This document shows, in pieces, positions 1 to 8,704 of a DNA stretch of 9,359 nt. The DNA is from Flavobacterium psychrophilum (lineage in GTDB: Bacteria > Bacteroidota > Bacteroidia > Flavobacteriales > Flavobacteriaceae), in the NCBI GenBank assembly GCA_945907225.1, contig CAMDSN010000051.1:1-9359 (forward strand), written 5' to 3'. Under the pieces are notes generated by a model. That model was not told the origin of the DNA. It saw only the letters and a list, made by a program, of their open reading frames with translations, and made no database searches. Within the stretch, counting starts at the first letter, position 1, and each line of letters opens with the position of its first letter. The position numbers were made by a program, and so were the translations under genes.

Positions 1-2909
1 TAATTCTCATTATCTTGAAATCTGAAAGTTGATAACGCATGGTTATATAACTTTAGATCACTAGAACACTTCAGTATTTGAAATTGATCCATGGGCAAAT
101 TACAAACTATATTGAGATCATTATCGGTAGTTTGGTTATTTAAATACCAATTAATCGTACCGTTAGTGTCATTTGTTATTGTTCTTAACACCTCTGCTTT
201 TGGGTATTCATTGCTGTTCAATCTATTATCAGAAATATCTATTATTTTATCTTTATGATGAGTAGTAGGATCAACTTTATTTTCTTTGATCCAATTATAT
301 ATCCCGTCAGTAAATCCACTAACAACTTCTGATGAACCATAATCATAGGCGCTAATTTTTATAATGTTCTTAGCTAAATATATGTTCCCTACGTCATCAA
401 TGGATTTCTTAACTTGTGAAGGTGAAATTGTATTGGAAATATCAAAAAATTTCATCTTAAATAACTCCTCATTTTTAAAGATTTCATAATATTTTTTAAT
501 AAAATCATTACTATCAAACTTTTCTTTACTTAATAAAAAAGTGTAATAATTGTCATTTTGTGGAATTGTATAGAACTTATAATTATTTATGCCTGATTGA
601 CCATATTTTAATTTAATATTAGAAGGAGATGTCGTTAAATCGATTAATCCAGCACCAGGACAACCCATTCTATTTTTTAAAACCTCCACTATAATATTTT
701 GTGTTTCACACAATTGTATAAGTTTTAAAGGGTGATATGGAGGCATAATTATAGCGGAAGGTATTTTTATTGTATTATTCGACTTATCTGATTCGCATAA
801 AATAAATAAATCTATCCAAAAAGGATTGGTATCGTCTTCTTCCAACCAGCGCAAAAAACTATTTATATATTCTACCAACAAAGATTTAATATTATCTATG
901 GTTAAATCAATACTTACTTTAATAGATCTATAATCTGTCGTTGTATATATTTCATTAAAAAAGTTTTCTCTTGCTTTTGAGAAATATAAAGGCATCTTTA
1001 TTTCAGGCCTAAAATCATCATAATTTGAATTTATCTCATAATCAGCAATAACTCTTTTATTAATATTCGCATCATATTTTAAAGCCCTTAAAATTGATGT
1101 TTTACTAATATCTGAATCAATTGAAATTATATATGGGTTGGGATCAGAAATAAGTTTTAGCTGAAAAGCACTTTCGATCTCTTCTAAAATGGATTTTTTA
1201 TTATCACATTCAACACTATACTCTTCATTTTTTCTGCTCATAGCCTCCTGAATGAATTTGTCCAAATAATTATTTGTACTTAACTCTATGTTTTCAATAC
1301 AAGTGAGTTCAGAAATAATATAAAACTCATCTAAAGTGACGATATTCTGAGTCTTAACAACAGTGTAGTATGAAAAAGTTTCATCGTCGTATTTAAAAGG
1401 TTTTTTATATATAAATGATTTAAATCCATCATTATCAATCGTTTCAGAAACCAATAACGGTCTTCTTATATCAATTACTTTTTGAGAGTTAAAATGTTCT
1501 TCAAAAAATTCATAAAACTCTTCACACTGTAAATCAAAAAGATTGACATTAAGGGCATATATCTCAATGATTTTTGTTGTTTCATTAACAACAATTTCCA
1601 TTAACTCTGAATTTCTTGAACTAAGTTTAAATTGGGAAAACCAATAATTCTTTTTAGTTTCTGTTGGATAACTTTTTGAATCATATTTTAACACATTCGA
1701 GAAGCCAATACCAATGCCAGGTTTAAAGTTATTTAACTGAACACACCTCCAAGAATTTGACTTTGCATTTTGCTCGTCCGTAAAACTAAAATTACTATTC
1801 TTTACTATCTCCGAAGTATTGATATTTGTATATTCCGAGACAGGTTCAATTATCGTTTCAATAGAATTGATTTTTACACTACTTATCAAGGTCTCAGATT
1901 CAAAGACTGAGGATTTGTAGGTGTAATTAAATTGATTGTTAATTTCAGAATTAATAATTTTAGTACCAATTCCGTTTTTTAATTCAACATGAAAATTCGC
2001 CTTTTTAGAAGAAACTTTCTGCCCCAGATGATCCATGATTTCAGTTAAAACTACAAAAGATAGTTTGTCCCAATAATACTCCCAGTTCTTTTGAAGGTCT
2101 TCATCGACATTAACATTAGAAATAGGAGAATAATAGTAATTAGGGAACCTTTTTATAAATGCTGTTGAAGTGTCATTTTGAGCCACAATGCTCAATATAA
2201 AATCAAAAAAAGCGTCCAATGCCTCCTTTGAAAGTTTCATAACATTTATGTCTAGATTGTTAGCCGATTCTTGAATTTTTAATCTTGCAATTTGAATACT
2301 TTCTGAATCAGCAATAAAATCAACCAAACGATTAATAATGTTATTTCCTTCATTTTCAGTCAAAATCTGATTGAATGCGAAACCAAGTGTTTTTTCAATC
2401 TGCTTAATGTCTGATTTACTTTCAATAAAACCAACTATTTTTTCCCAAAAATTATTTATCAGATTAGATTCAATCAAATTATTAACGGCTATTTTTAATG
2501 CATTTTTAACAAATTCATTACTTTGGTTTTGATAAACGAAAAGTAAAAAATCATTTTTTTTATTATTCCAATTTTGAGGAAATACAGTAATTGTATTTTC
2601 ACCAGAATCTAAGCGTATTTCTTGTTCTGATACGAATATATAATCTGAAAACACCTCAGAATTATTCCTTATATTCATAGCAAGATCTTTCTCATTAGTA
2701 TCTAAATTTGAACATATTAATGGAATTTCTCTATTTCCTTTGAAAACAGGCACTTCAATATTACTCCCTTTATAATTCAATGATTTTTTTGTGAAATTAA
2801 TGGAGAAATCTTTTATGTATCCGAAGGGTATTCCAACCAAATTATATCTACCAACTGAACTTGTTTTGATCGAAATGTATTCGGTTAATAATATTTTAAA
2901 ATCATTCAT
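1..2909 (-). CDS. Very large protein, fourth gene of the operon, cut by the left edge; candidate DptH-like component
   Basis: The frame is open without a stop from the ATG at 2909-2907 (MNDFKILLTEY) to the window edge, giving about 969 visible residues with the C-terminus missing. The start lies 2 bases after the stop of the preceding gene, so it is almost certainly co-translated. No nucleotide-binding motif is visible: the one glycine-rich stretch (MGCPGAG, residues 748-754) lacks the P-loop lysine. Residues 1-110 look beta-rich, 110-260 helical, and the rest mixed. A PPYHPLKL stretch (residues 723-730) recalls the HPLRL-type motif that I associate from memory with large DptH-like and other translocase-type defence proteins. 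No signal peptide or membrane segment is seen, so it is probably cytoplasmic. Its size and position after a DptF-like ATPase and a 484-aa protein fit DptH, whose ATPase domain lies near the C-terminus and would here fall outside the window. The CDS is secure; the family assignment is tentative. Confidence 0.9.
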   Translation of the reverse strand, partial: MNDFKILLTEYISIKTSSVGRYNLVGIPFGYIKDFSINFTKKSLNYKGSNIEVPVFKGNREIPLICSNLDTNEKDLAMNIRNNSEVFSDYIFVSEQEIRLDSGENTITVFPQNWNNKKNDFLLFVYQNQSNEFVKNALKIAVNNLIESNLINNFWEKIVGFIESKSDIKQIEKTLGFAFNQILTENEGNNIINRLVDFIADSESIQIARLKIQESANNLDINVMKLSKEALDAFFDFILSIVAQNDTSTAFIKRFPNYYYSPISNVNVDEDLQKNWEYYWDKLSFVVLTEIMDHLGQKVSSKKANFHVELKNGIGTKIINSEINNQFNYTYKSSVFESETLISSVKINSIETIIEPVSEYTNINTSEIVKNSNFSFTDEQNAKSNSWRCVQLNNFKPGIGIGFSNVLKYDSKSYPTETKKNYWFSQFKLSSRNSELMEIVVNETTKIIEIYALNVNLFDLQCEEFYEFFEEHFNSQKVIDIRRPLLVSETIDNDGFKSFIYKKPFKYDDETFSYYTVVKTQNIVTLDEFYIISELTCIENIELSTNNYLDKFIQEAMSRKNEEYSVECDNKKSILEEIESAFQLKLISDPNPYIISIDSDISKTSILRALKYDANINKRVIADYEINSNYDDFRPEIKMPLYFSKARENFFNEIYTTTDYRSIKVSIDLTIDNIKSLLVEYINSFLRWLEEDDTNPFWIDLFILCESDKSNNTIKIPSAIIMPPYHPLKLIQLCETQNIIVEVLKNRMGCPGAGLIDLTTSPSNIKLKYGQSGINNYKFYTIPQNDNYYTFLLSKEKFDSNDFIKKYYEIFKNEELFKMKFFDISNTISPSQVKKSIDDVGNIYLAKNIIKISAYDYGSSEVVSGFTDGIYNWIKENKVDPTTHHKDKIIDISDNRLNSNEYPKAEVLRTITNDTNGTINWYLNNQTTDNDLNIVCNLPMDQFQILKCSSDLKLYNHALSTFRFQDNEN

Positions 2910-2911
2910 AA

Positions 2912-4366
2912 TTATAGTTGAATTAAAGGATTTGTAATCGTTAATCCACTATCAGAATCTGGATTATCAGTAATCAATCCCATCAAGTTTAAATTAGTTA
3001 TCAATTGGTTATTAGAGTCATTATGGACACCTATACCATATTCCTTTAAATGATTTAAAAGCTCTTTCAATGAACAATACGAATTGTTCTTTGATGCTAA
3101 AAAAGCAAATAAAATACTCTGTCCAGAACCTGGGCATAGTTTTGTGGTTCTACCGTAAGATTTAAACCAAAAATATTGATCTAATTCTTTTTTATGTTTC
3201 AAACCTTCAGCAGACCCTTGCTCCATTATGTGCTTTATGAACCAATCTCTATTTTTTAATGCACTTTTTGTTATATTTAATTCTTTACTTTCCTTTTCTA
3301 ATTCTAATTGAAAAGCTTTAAAGAATTCATTTTTCCATAGAACATTTTTCAAATCAATTTTTTCTATTTCATAATAAAATTTCTTTTGATCATCTAAATT
3401 TTTAAAAACAAAAAAAGAGGGGTCTTTTATACTTTTTTCATTCAAATAACTTATAAAGAATTCAATAAAAATATCCGCTTTTTTATAATTTAATAAAATG
3501 TCTCTCATTTCACTAATGTCATCATTCATATATAATAAATCCATTCGCTCATGAATCTTGTCTTCAATTGCTAAACCATTAAATGCTCGAATAATATTTT
3601 TATAAACCAAAATATAATTTCTGTAAATCCAAATTAAATGCATTGGCAAACCAAGTCTTAATAATCCAGATAATAAATTTATCCATTGAAATCTAGTTAA
3701 CGATTTTTTTAATTTAAGAACCCTTTTTATATCATTAACCAACATAATTGAAGGAGATTTAACATGCAACGTATTCCAATCAACAAAAGTGAAATTAATA
3801 TCTTGTTCATTCCATTTGTTTTGTTCATCTTTAGAATCTATCCAATCTTTGATTTCCTTCGATATTATCAAACAAAAAATATCCTCTACGTTTTCCTCAT
3901 CACTTACTCCTAGAGCATTGAATAGCTCATTAAAAATAGATTTTGCTTCATTTTCATCTTTTGAACCATGGACAAGGGCTTCTTTTATAAAATTACCTAA
4001 GTTCCAACATCCCGAAGTGCCATCCTTATTATGCCTTTCACTTGGTAAATTACCTATCAAAGTCAATTCAGGTATATATGGGTAATAATTTAATAAAGCA
4101 GAGCCACCTGTTTTTTTCTTAGGTAATTCCAATTTATTAAGTAGAGTAACAAAAAATTCTTCTTTTTGAAACAAAGGTCCATTTTTAGTTATTCTTTCTT
4201 GACTTTCAATAGTTTTTTTAAATTGCTTCCCTTTTTCATATACATAGAATTGATTAGAGAATCCGTTTTTAAAGCCTACTAATCTGTATAACGCAGAAAG
4301 AGGATGTTCTTCTTTTGTGTATTCAGGTTTCTGATAATTACTGAAATATGTTTTAAGATTTGCCAT
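2912..4366 (-). CDS. 484-aa protein of unknown function, third gene of the operon; candidate DptG-like component
   Basis: I do not recognise this protein with confidence. The ATG lies 3 bases after the stop of the upstream ATPase gene, which fixes the start. The protein is charged, rich in Lys, Asn and Glu, and has no signal peptide. Residues 222-252 form a Trp/Leu-rich, partly hydrophobic stretch (FQWINLLSGLLRLGLP), more like a buried helix pair than a membrane anchor because it contains several Arg and Lys. Near the C-terminus is a CPGSGQS turn (411-417), which resembles a P-loop but has no lysine. After it, residues 432-484 read as a winged helix: a helix (SLKELLNHLKEYG), a second helix (NQLITNLNLMGLI) and a short beta-like tail. 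A DNA-binding or protein-binding role is therefore possible. Its length and its place between an ATPase and a giant protein match DptG of DndFGH modules, by context only. Confidence 0.9.
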   Translation of the reverse strand: MANLKTYFSNYQKPEYTKEEHPLSALYRLVGFKNGFSNQFYVYEKGKQFKKTIESQERITKNGPLFQKEEFFVTLLNKLELPKKKTGGSALLNYYPYIPELTLIGNLPSERHNKDGTSGCWNLGNFIKEALVHGSKDENEAKSIFNELFNALGVSDEENVEDIFCLIISKEIKDWIDSKDEQNKWNEQDINFTFVDWNTLHVKSPSIMLVNDIKRVLKLKKSLTRFQWINLLSGLLRLGLPMHLIWIYRNYILVYKNIIRAFNGLAIEDKIHERMDLLYMNDDISEMRDILLNYKKADIFIEFFISYLNEKSIKDPSFFVFKNLDDQKKFYYEIEKIDLKNVLWKNEFFKAFQLELEKESKELNITKSALKNRDWFIKHIMEQGSAEGLKHKKELDQYFWFKSYGRTTKLCPGSGQSILFAFLASKNNSYCSLKELLNHLKEYGIGVHNDSNNQLITNLNLMGLITDNPDSDSGLTITNPLIQL

Positions 4367-4369
4367 ACT

Positions 4370-7300
4370 TTACAAAGTTATGTCTTCAATTTTTAATTCA
4401 TTTCCTTCAACACTTAATTTTAGGTCCTCAAAATTCTCTGATTTTTTCAGACTTTCAGCATACATTAAAGATTCCATTCTTTCAATCAAAGAAATCACAT
4501 TTGAATCTATAGAATTTATATCCAATTTATCCTCCATTTCCTTCAAAGCCTTGAACAAATTGTAACCTAAAGGGATGACAAATCCATTGTCATTTTCGAA
4601 ATACAATCTTTTATAAGACGATCTTTTAAAATCAATATTATTTTCTTTTAGATTAAATGCGCTTGAAGAAGAAATTTCTATCATGACTGACTCTTTAGTA
4701 TTTAATTTCGGTTGGCCAAACGAATGAATTGGATAAGCCAATTTTGATTCTGTTATCTTCTTGAATCTTCTACTCAGACTCTTCTTATTCTTTTGAAAGT
4801 CTTCAAGTACTTGGGAATATTCACTAACGATATTACCATTTTTAAAATGTCCATTTTTAGTACCAACAAGTCTAGATGCTAATTTGGCACCAAAGACTCT
4901 TAACACTCCAATCACAATAATTATTTTATTGTTATTGTCGTCTATTTCTTGTTGTTTTTTTAATTCCTCTTCTAACAATATTAAATAATGAAAAAATTTC
5001 TTTTCTGACAAACTAAGAGTATTTTCAATTGATTTGACTCCATCTGCCATGCTTAAAGAGAAACATTCAGTAATAAAAACAATTTCGGACGATTCTGAAT
5101 AAAATGGATCGAGGGCCTCGGTTAGTTGCTTTACAAATCTTTTTTCATATTCAGATTGGAATGAAAAAACAAATGATTTAACATCTTTATCCCTAAGTGC
5201 GTAGACTAAATTATTAAGTAATCCTATATCTAAATCTTTTGCGCTATTAATAATTTGTCCAAAAGTTTCTTCCCATTCTCTAAATAACCTTAATTGATAG
5301 GATGACAACATCAACATTAAAGTAGATTTTATGTAATCACGTTCTTTAGGGATAGTGCTATTTTGAATATTTAAATTGTCAATCGAAAATTTAACAGGAT
5401 TTTCAGAAATTCCATTGTTTGAAGCAAACAATGACGAAATAAACGAAAAATAATTCCTGAAATTCATTTTACTTTCTGAAATTAATTCAAAATAATAAAA
5501 TATTGTATTTAATTTATTTTGAATTTCTGTATCTGAAATTGATATAAAATTGCTGTAAAAAGGGCATGAATTCATAAAAATTGGAAAATTCTCATACCAA
5601 TCCCATTGCTCCTTGATGCATAATTTAGACATTATTTGTGACGCAGGAGATTGTTGATTACTAAAATCTAAAAACATGGAATCAATATCCATAAACCAAA
5701 CTCCAATTTTATCATTATTTACTAGTGGCCAAGTTTCTAATCCTTTTCCTCTAATTGATGAACTAATTGATGATATTAATTCAGATATGAAATTAATATT
5801 TTTATGTTCAGCTAAAAACTTCAAATCTTCTAAAACTCCCCTATTTATACAAGAAATGTACAATACACTTGGATCTGATAAATAATTAATAAAATCATCA
5901 GCTAAAGCATTTTCTTTATTCATACCGGCTGCTCCTGTTGAAGCTTCTGGAATTGCTACAATTTTTACAAAAGGAAAATCCGGCTTATTTACTTCTACGA
6001 TTAATTTTCTTTTATTTTGTGTTATTTGTTCATTCAAACTATTTAACACTAACGTTTTATCTAAAGAGTATTTATCAATCAGTGACATTATTATATATTC
6101 TAGAGCATCTGTTTTGCCATTACCAGGGCCTCCAATCAACAAAATATTTGAAATCCTCTCTGGGTTATCGACCCATGAATCTATCGTCTCAATCAATTTG
6201 TTTTTAATTGTATCTTTTATAGGTCTGCCTGAATTTGAATCAAACGGAATTCTTACTGCTGATTTTTTATTAGCACCCCATTCTATTAATAAATCTGGAA
6301 ACTTATTATTATAAATTGTAGATGTAATATTAATTGAAGGGTTTTTCTCTTTTATTTTATAAGTTTCATCAGTTACAATTTCTATTTCACCTTCAATAAG
6401 CATTTTTTGAAGTTGATTATTTGCTTCAAATTTTTTTAATTTATGGGTAATTGTAAATTCATTTAAATCAAATTGGTTATTTTTTGAATGGATTGGCAAT
6501 ATTTGGTTTTCTTTTGCAATATTATCCATGTTATTAAACTGTTGATGAAAATTCTCAATTAAATATTTTAAATTTTTAGTTAACTCTGTAGTACTTTCAT
6601 TTGAACTCAATTTATTAATTGAATAGGTACTATGAACAAAACTATCTTTGTATTTATTGGTAGAAGGTAAAATATCAGAGACTTTTTTTAATCCGCTAAT
6701 AAACGAAGTATTCCATTGAATTTCAGATGTATTAGTTTCTGAAACTCCAAAACATAAAAAAGCAATTTTTTGTTCTAAATAAAATAGTATTACAGGGTAT
6801 ATACCATTCATAACTTCTTGATCATGAGCAGTAAAAACGATCCAAGGCACTTCACTAAATCTACCAAGTCCAAATGAGATAATAGGTGATGTATTTAGAT
6901 ATCCATCTTGCGGTTCTTTTATTTTGGAACCCGCGTAGGATATGTTAAATTCATGTGCCAAGCCATTAAATGGATTACTTTGTCCCATTGGAGAGCCTTT
7001 AATTTCCATTTCAGGAATTAAAGCAATAAAAGCAATAATTAATTTTTCAAGATCATATTTTGTATTCTTGTTATCAATATCTTCTATCTTTAAAAAATCT
7101 GTCATATTAATTTCATTAAATATTTTTTTATCCAAAACACTGCATCCCTTCATACCTTTTCCAGAATAGTTAGGGTCAAGAAATAGGAAGTTCGCCAATT
7201 TTAAAGCTATTCCATTAGGATTTCTAAATTTAGGGTCATTTTCTGAATATTCATAATTAATAGGCAAATTTCTTAGTGCTTGGGATGCTTCGATAACCAA

Positions 7301-7390
7301 TGGATGGCCTTTGTGCATATCCCCCGAGTTCATTTTTTGATAGAATGATAGTAACAATCTAATCTCGTCTTCAGTCCAATTCACTCTCAT
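4370..7390 (-). CDS. McrA-N-like/McrB-N-like domain P-loop ATPase, 1006 aa; candidate DptF-like component with a DNA-recognition N-terminus
   Basis: This is a predicted cytoplasmic NTPase of a DNA-defence complex. Residues 1-95 match the N-terminal module of ScoMcrA/HNH-type restriction proteins: WTEDEI at 5-10, FRNPNGIALKL at 55-65, and FLDPNYSGKG at 70-79. Residues about 105-250 resemble the McrB N-terminal/DUF3578 domain (NPFNGLAHEFNISYAGS, VPWIVFTAHD, a Gly-Tyr-Pro-Val strand), known in some relatives to contact modified or specific DNA. A Walker A motif, GGPGNGKT, spans 420-427. Further elements expected of the nucleotide-binding fold are ISCINRGVL (512-520) and VWFMDIDSMFL (564-574), in place of a textbook DExx Walker B. 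The last 220 residues are largely helical, with Lys/Arg-rich stretches. No nuclease motif is visible. The ATG overlaps the methyltransferase stop (ATGA), implying translational coupling. DptF-type ATPases are usually shorter as I recall them, so the N-terminal recognition modules look like an added fusion. The ATPase call is strong, the N-terminal domains are likely, and the DptF link is tentative. Confidence 0.93.
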   Translation of the reverse strand: MRVNWTEDEIRLLLSFYQKMNSGDMHKGHPLVIEASQALRNLPINYEYSENDPKFRNPNGIALKLANFLFLDPNYSGKGMKGCSVLDKKIFNEINMTDFLKIEDIDNKNTKYDLEKLIIAFIALIPEMEIKGSPMGQSNPFNGLAHEFNISYAGSKIKEPQDGYLNTSPIISFGLGRFSEVPWIVFTAHDQEVMNGIYPVILFYLEQKIAFLCFGVSETNTSEIQWNTSFISGLKKVSDILPSTNKYKDSFVHSTYSINKLSSNESTTELTKNLKYLIENFHQQFNNMDNIAKENQILPIHSKNNQFDLNEFTITHKLKKFEANNQLQKMLIEGEIEIVTDETYKIKEKNPSINITSTIYNNKFPDLLIEWGANKKSAVRIPFDSNSGRPIKDTIKNKLIETIDSWVDNPERISNILLIGGPGNGKTDALEYIIMSLIDKYSLDKTLVLNSLNEQITQNKRKLIVEVNKPDFPFVKIVAIPEASTGAAGMNKENALADDFINYLSDPSVLYISCINRGVLEDLKFLAEHKNINFISELISSISSSIRGKGLETWPLVNNDKIGVWFMDIDSMFLDFSNQQSPASQIMSKLCIKEQWDWYENFPIFMNSCPFYSNFISISDTEIQNKLNTIFYYFELISESKMNFRNYFSFISSLFASNNGISENPVKFSIDNLNIQNSTIPKERDYIKSTLMLMLSSYQLRLFREWEETFGQIINSAKDLDIGLLNNLVYALRDKDVKSFVFSFQSEYEKRFVKQLTEALDPFYSESSEIVFITECFSLSMADGVKSIENTLSLSEKKFFHYLILLEEELKKQQEIDDNNNKIIIVIGVLRVFGAKLASRLVGTKNGHFKNGNIVSEYSQVLEDFQKNKKSLSRRFKKITESKLAYPIHSFGQPKLNTKESVMIEISSSSAFNLKENNIDFKRSSYKRLYFENDNGFVIPLGYNLFKALKEMEDKLDINSIDSNVISLIERMESLMYAESLKKSENFEDLKLSVEGNELKIEDITL

Positions 7391-8679
7391 TTTAAATATG
7401 ATTTTAATGTTTTGAGTATTGACTCAGCCATCAGTGGCGGAACGGCATTTCCAATTTGTGTGTATCTAGGGGTTGTAAATGAAAAAGACCCGGATGTTGC
7501 ATATATTCCTTTAAATTCAAACCAATCAGGAAATGATTGTATTCGTGCATATTCCCTTACAGTTAATATTCTAGGAACAGAGTAATGAATATAATCATAA
7601 GGACAAGTAGTAATAGTTGGTGAAGGCAAATGAGGTTTTAATACATTAATTATTTGTTTTTTTGAATCCCATTTTGCTTCATTTAATTCATCTTTAGTAA
7701 AATTAAAGCTTAATCGAGAATCGTTTCTAATAGATATTTCTATTAATTTACCATACTTTAGTTTAGTTTTCTCATTATGCTCACCAATTCTATGACTATC
7801 TATTAATTTGGATGTTTTAATTCCAGCTCTCATTAATTTTTGATACCCACCTTTTGATTTTTTATATGGATATGTAAGATATGCTTTCGATTTTGCATTG
7901 TCGTCAAAATAGGGCAAAGATATTCCCCCTTCTCCATCTAAATCGCTCAACGCCTGTAATACATTGGTTCCGGAAATATTATAAATTTTATCGTTGAATG
8001 AGTATTGATTTGTAAAATATTTTGAGTCAATTGAAATTTTACTAAAAACATCAACTAAATTAATTTCGTTTTTATCGAAAGCTGACTTTAGAAAACCAAT
8101 TATAATGAAACGTCTTCTTTTTTGTGGTACCCCAAAAATATCTGAAGAAATTAATTTGCCATCTATGTGATAATTAGCACTTAATTTATTTATGATATTA
8201 TCTTTATAAGATGCCCCACTAATATTAAATTTAGAAGCAATACCTGCCACATTTTCAATAACAAGTATTTTTGGTTTTACTATATTTATAAATGAAATAT
8301 ATGATTTATATAATTGGTTTCTAGGGTCTGATTCATTTCTTTTTCCTGCATTTGAAAATCCTTGACATGGCGGCCCCCCAACAACTAAATCTATCTTGCC
8401 TGATAGAGACTTTAAATATTCTTTGTTATTTATTAAAAGATCTTTTATATCATGATTTGTTTTTTCTATTTCAATAGGCCAATCAAATCCTGAAATTCCA
8501 AGTTTTAAAAAATCCTTCTGCGATTTGTCAATTAAATTATGTTTCAATGTGGCGAATGCATTTTTTTGGTATTCAACAGCAAATTTTCCAATAAATCCAG
8601 CCTTCATAGCACCTAAAGAAAGACCCCCACATCCTGCAAACAAATCTATAAAAGTTAATTTAGAATTTTTCTTGTCCAT
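7387..8679 (-). CDS. DNA (cytosine-5-)-methyltransferase, 430 aa, first gene of the operon
   Basis: The enzyme transfers a methyl group from S-adenosylmethionine to carbon 5 of cytosine in a specific DNA sequence. The family motifs are present in order: motif I FIDLFAGCGGLSLG (10-23, SAM binding); motif IV GGPPCQGFSN (101-110) with catalytic Cys105; motif VI IENV (141-144) with Glu142; motif VIII QKRRR (186-190); motif IX REYARIQSFPD (375-385); and motif X QIGNAVPPLMAES (408-420). The region between VIII and IX, roughly 220-365, holds the target-recognition domain, so specificity cannot be read by eye. The length is normal and no motif is broken, so it is probably active. An in-frame TAA two codons upstream rules out any longer start. 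No separate restriction endonuclease gene is seen beside it. The next gene begins inside its stop codon, suggesting that the enzyme supplies the self mark for the ATPase complex encoded downstream. A stand-alone type II methyltransferase is the alternative. Confidence 0.97.
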   Translation of the reverse strand: MDKKNSKLTFIDLFAGCGGLSLGAMKAGFIGKFAVEYQKNAFATLKHNLIDKSQKDFLKLGISGFDWPIEIEKTNHDIKDLLINNKEYLKSLSGKIDLVVGGPPCQGFSNAGKRNESDPRNQLYKSYISFINIVKPKILVIENVAGIASKFNISGASYKDNIINKLSANYHIDGKLISSDIFGVPQKRRRFIIIGFLKSAFDKNEINLVDVFSKISIDSKYFTNQYSFNDKIYNISGTNVLQALSDLDGEGGISLPYFDDNAKSKAYLTYPYKKSKGGYQKLMRAGIKTSKLIDSHRIGEHNEKTKLKYGKLIEISIRNDSRLSFNFTKDELNEAKWDSKKQIINVLKPHLPSPTITTCPYDYIHYSVPRILTVREYARIQSFPDWFEFKGIYATSGSFSFTTPRYTQIGNAVPPLMAESILKTLKSYLK

Positions 8680-8704
8680 TATTTAATTATTGAATACGAA
8701 AATA

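Noticed and set aside
648..668. MGCPGAG in the giant protein as a Walker A motif
   Set aside because: The P-loop Lys-Thr/Ser is missing and the following residues (LIDLTT) do not fit.
3116..3136. CPGSGQS in the 484-aa protein as a Walker A motif
   Set aside because: Gln replaces the essential lysine and no preceding hydrophobic strand or later Walker B is seen.
3789..4085. Plus-strand open frame of 98 codons opposite the 484-aa gene
   Set aside because: It lies wholly inside a well-supported minus-strand gene and has a low-complexity Ser/Phe/Leu composition typical of an antisense shadow.
4380..7169. Several plus-strand open frames of 61-89 codons opposite the ATPase gene
   Set aside because: All are antisense to a continuous 1006-codon gene with recognisable domains and show hydrophobic shadow composition.
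1..8679. Assignment of the operon to BREX or DISARM
   Set aside because: There is no PglZ alkaline-phosphatase-like protein, no BrxA/B-like small proteins, no adenine methyltransferase PglX and no SNF2 helicase DrmD/DrmA-type motifs in the visible genes.
4370..8679. A classical McrBC system
   Set aside because: The ATPase Walker A is GGPGNGKT and the McrB GTPase signature (MNTAD) is not seen. No McrC-like PD-(D/E)xK nuclease is recognisable downstream.
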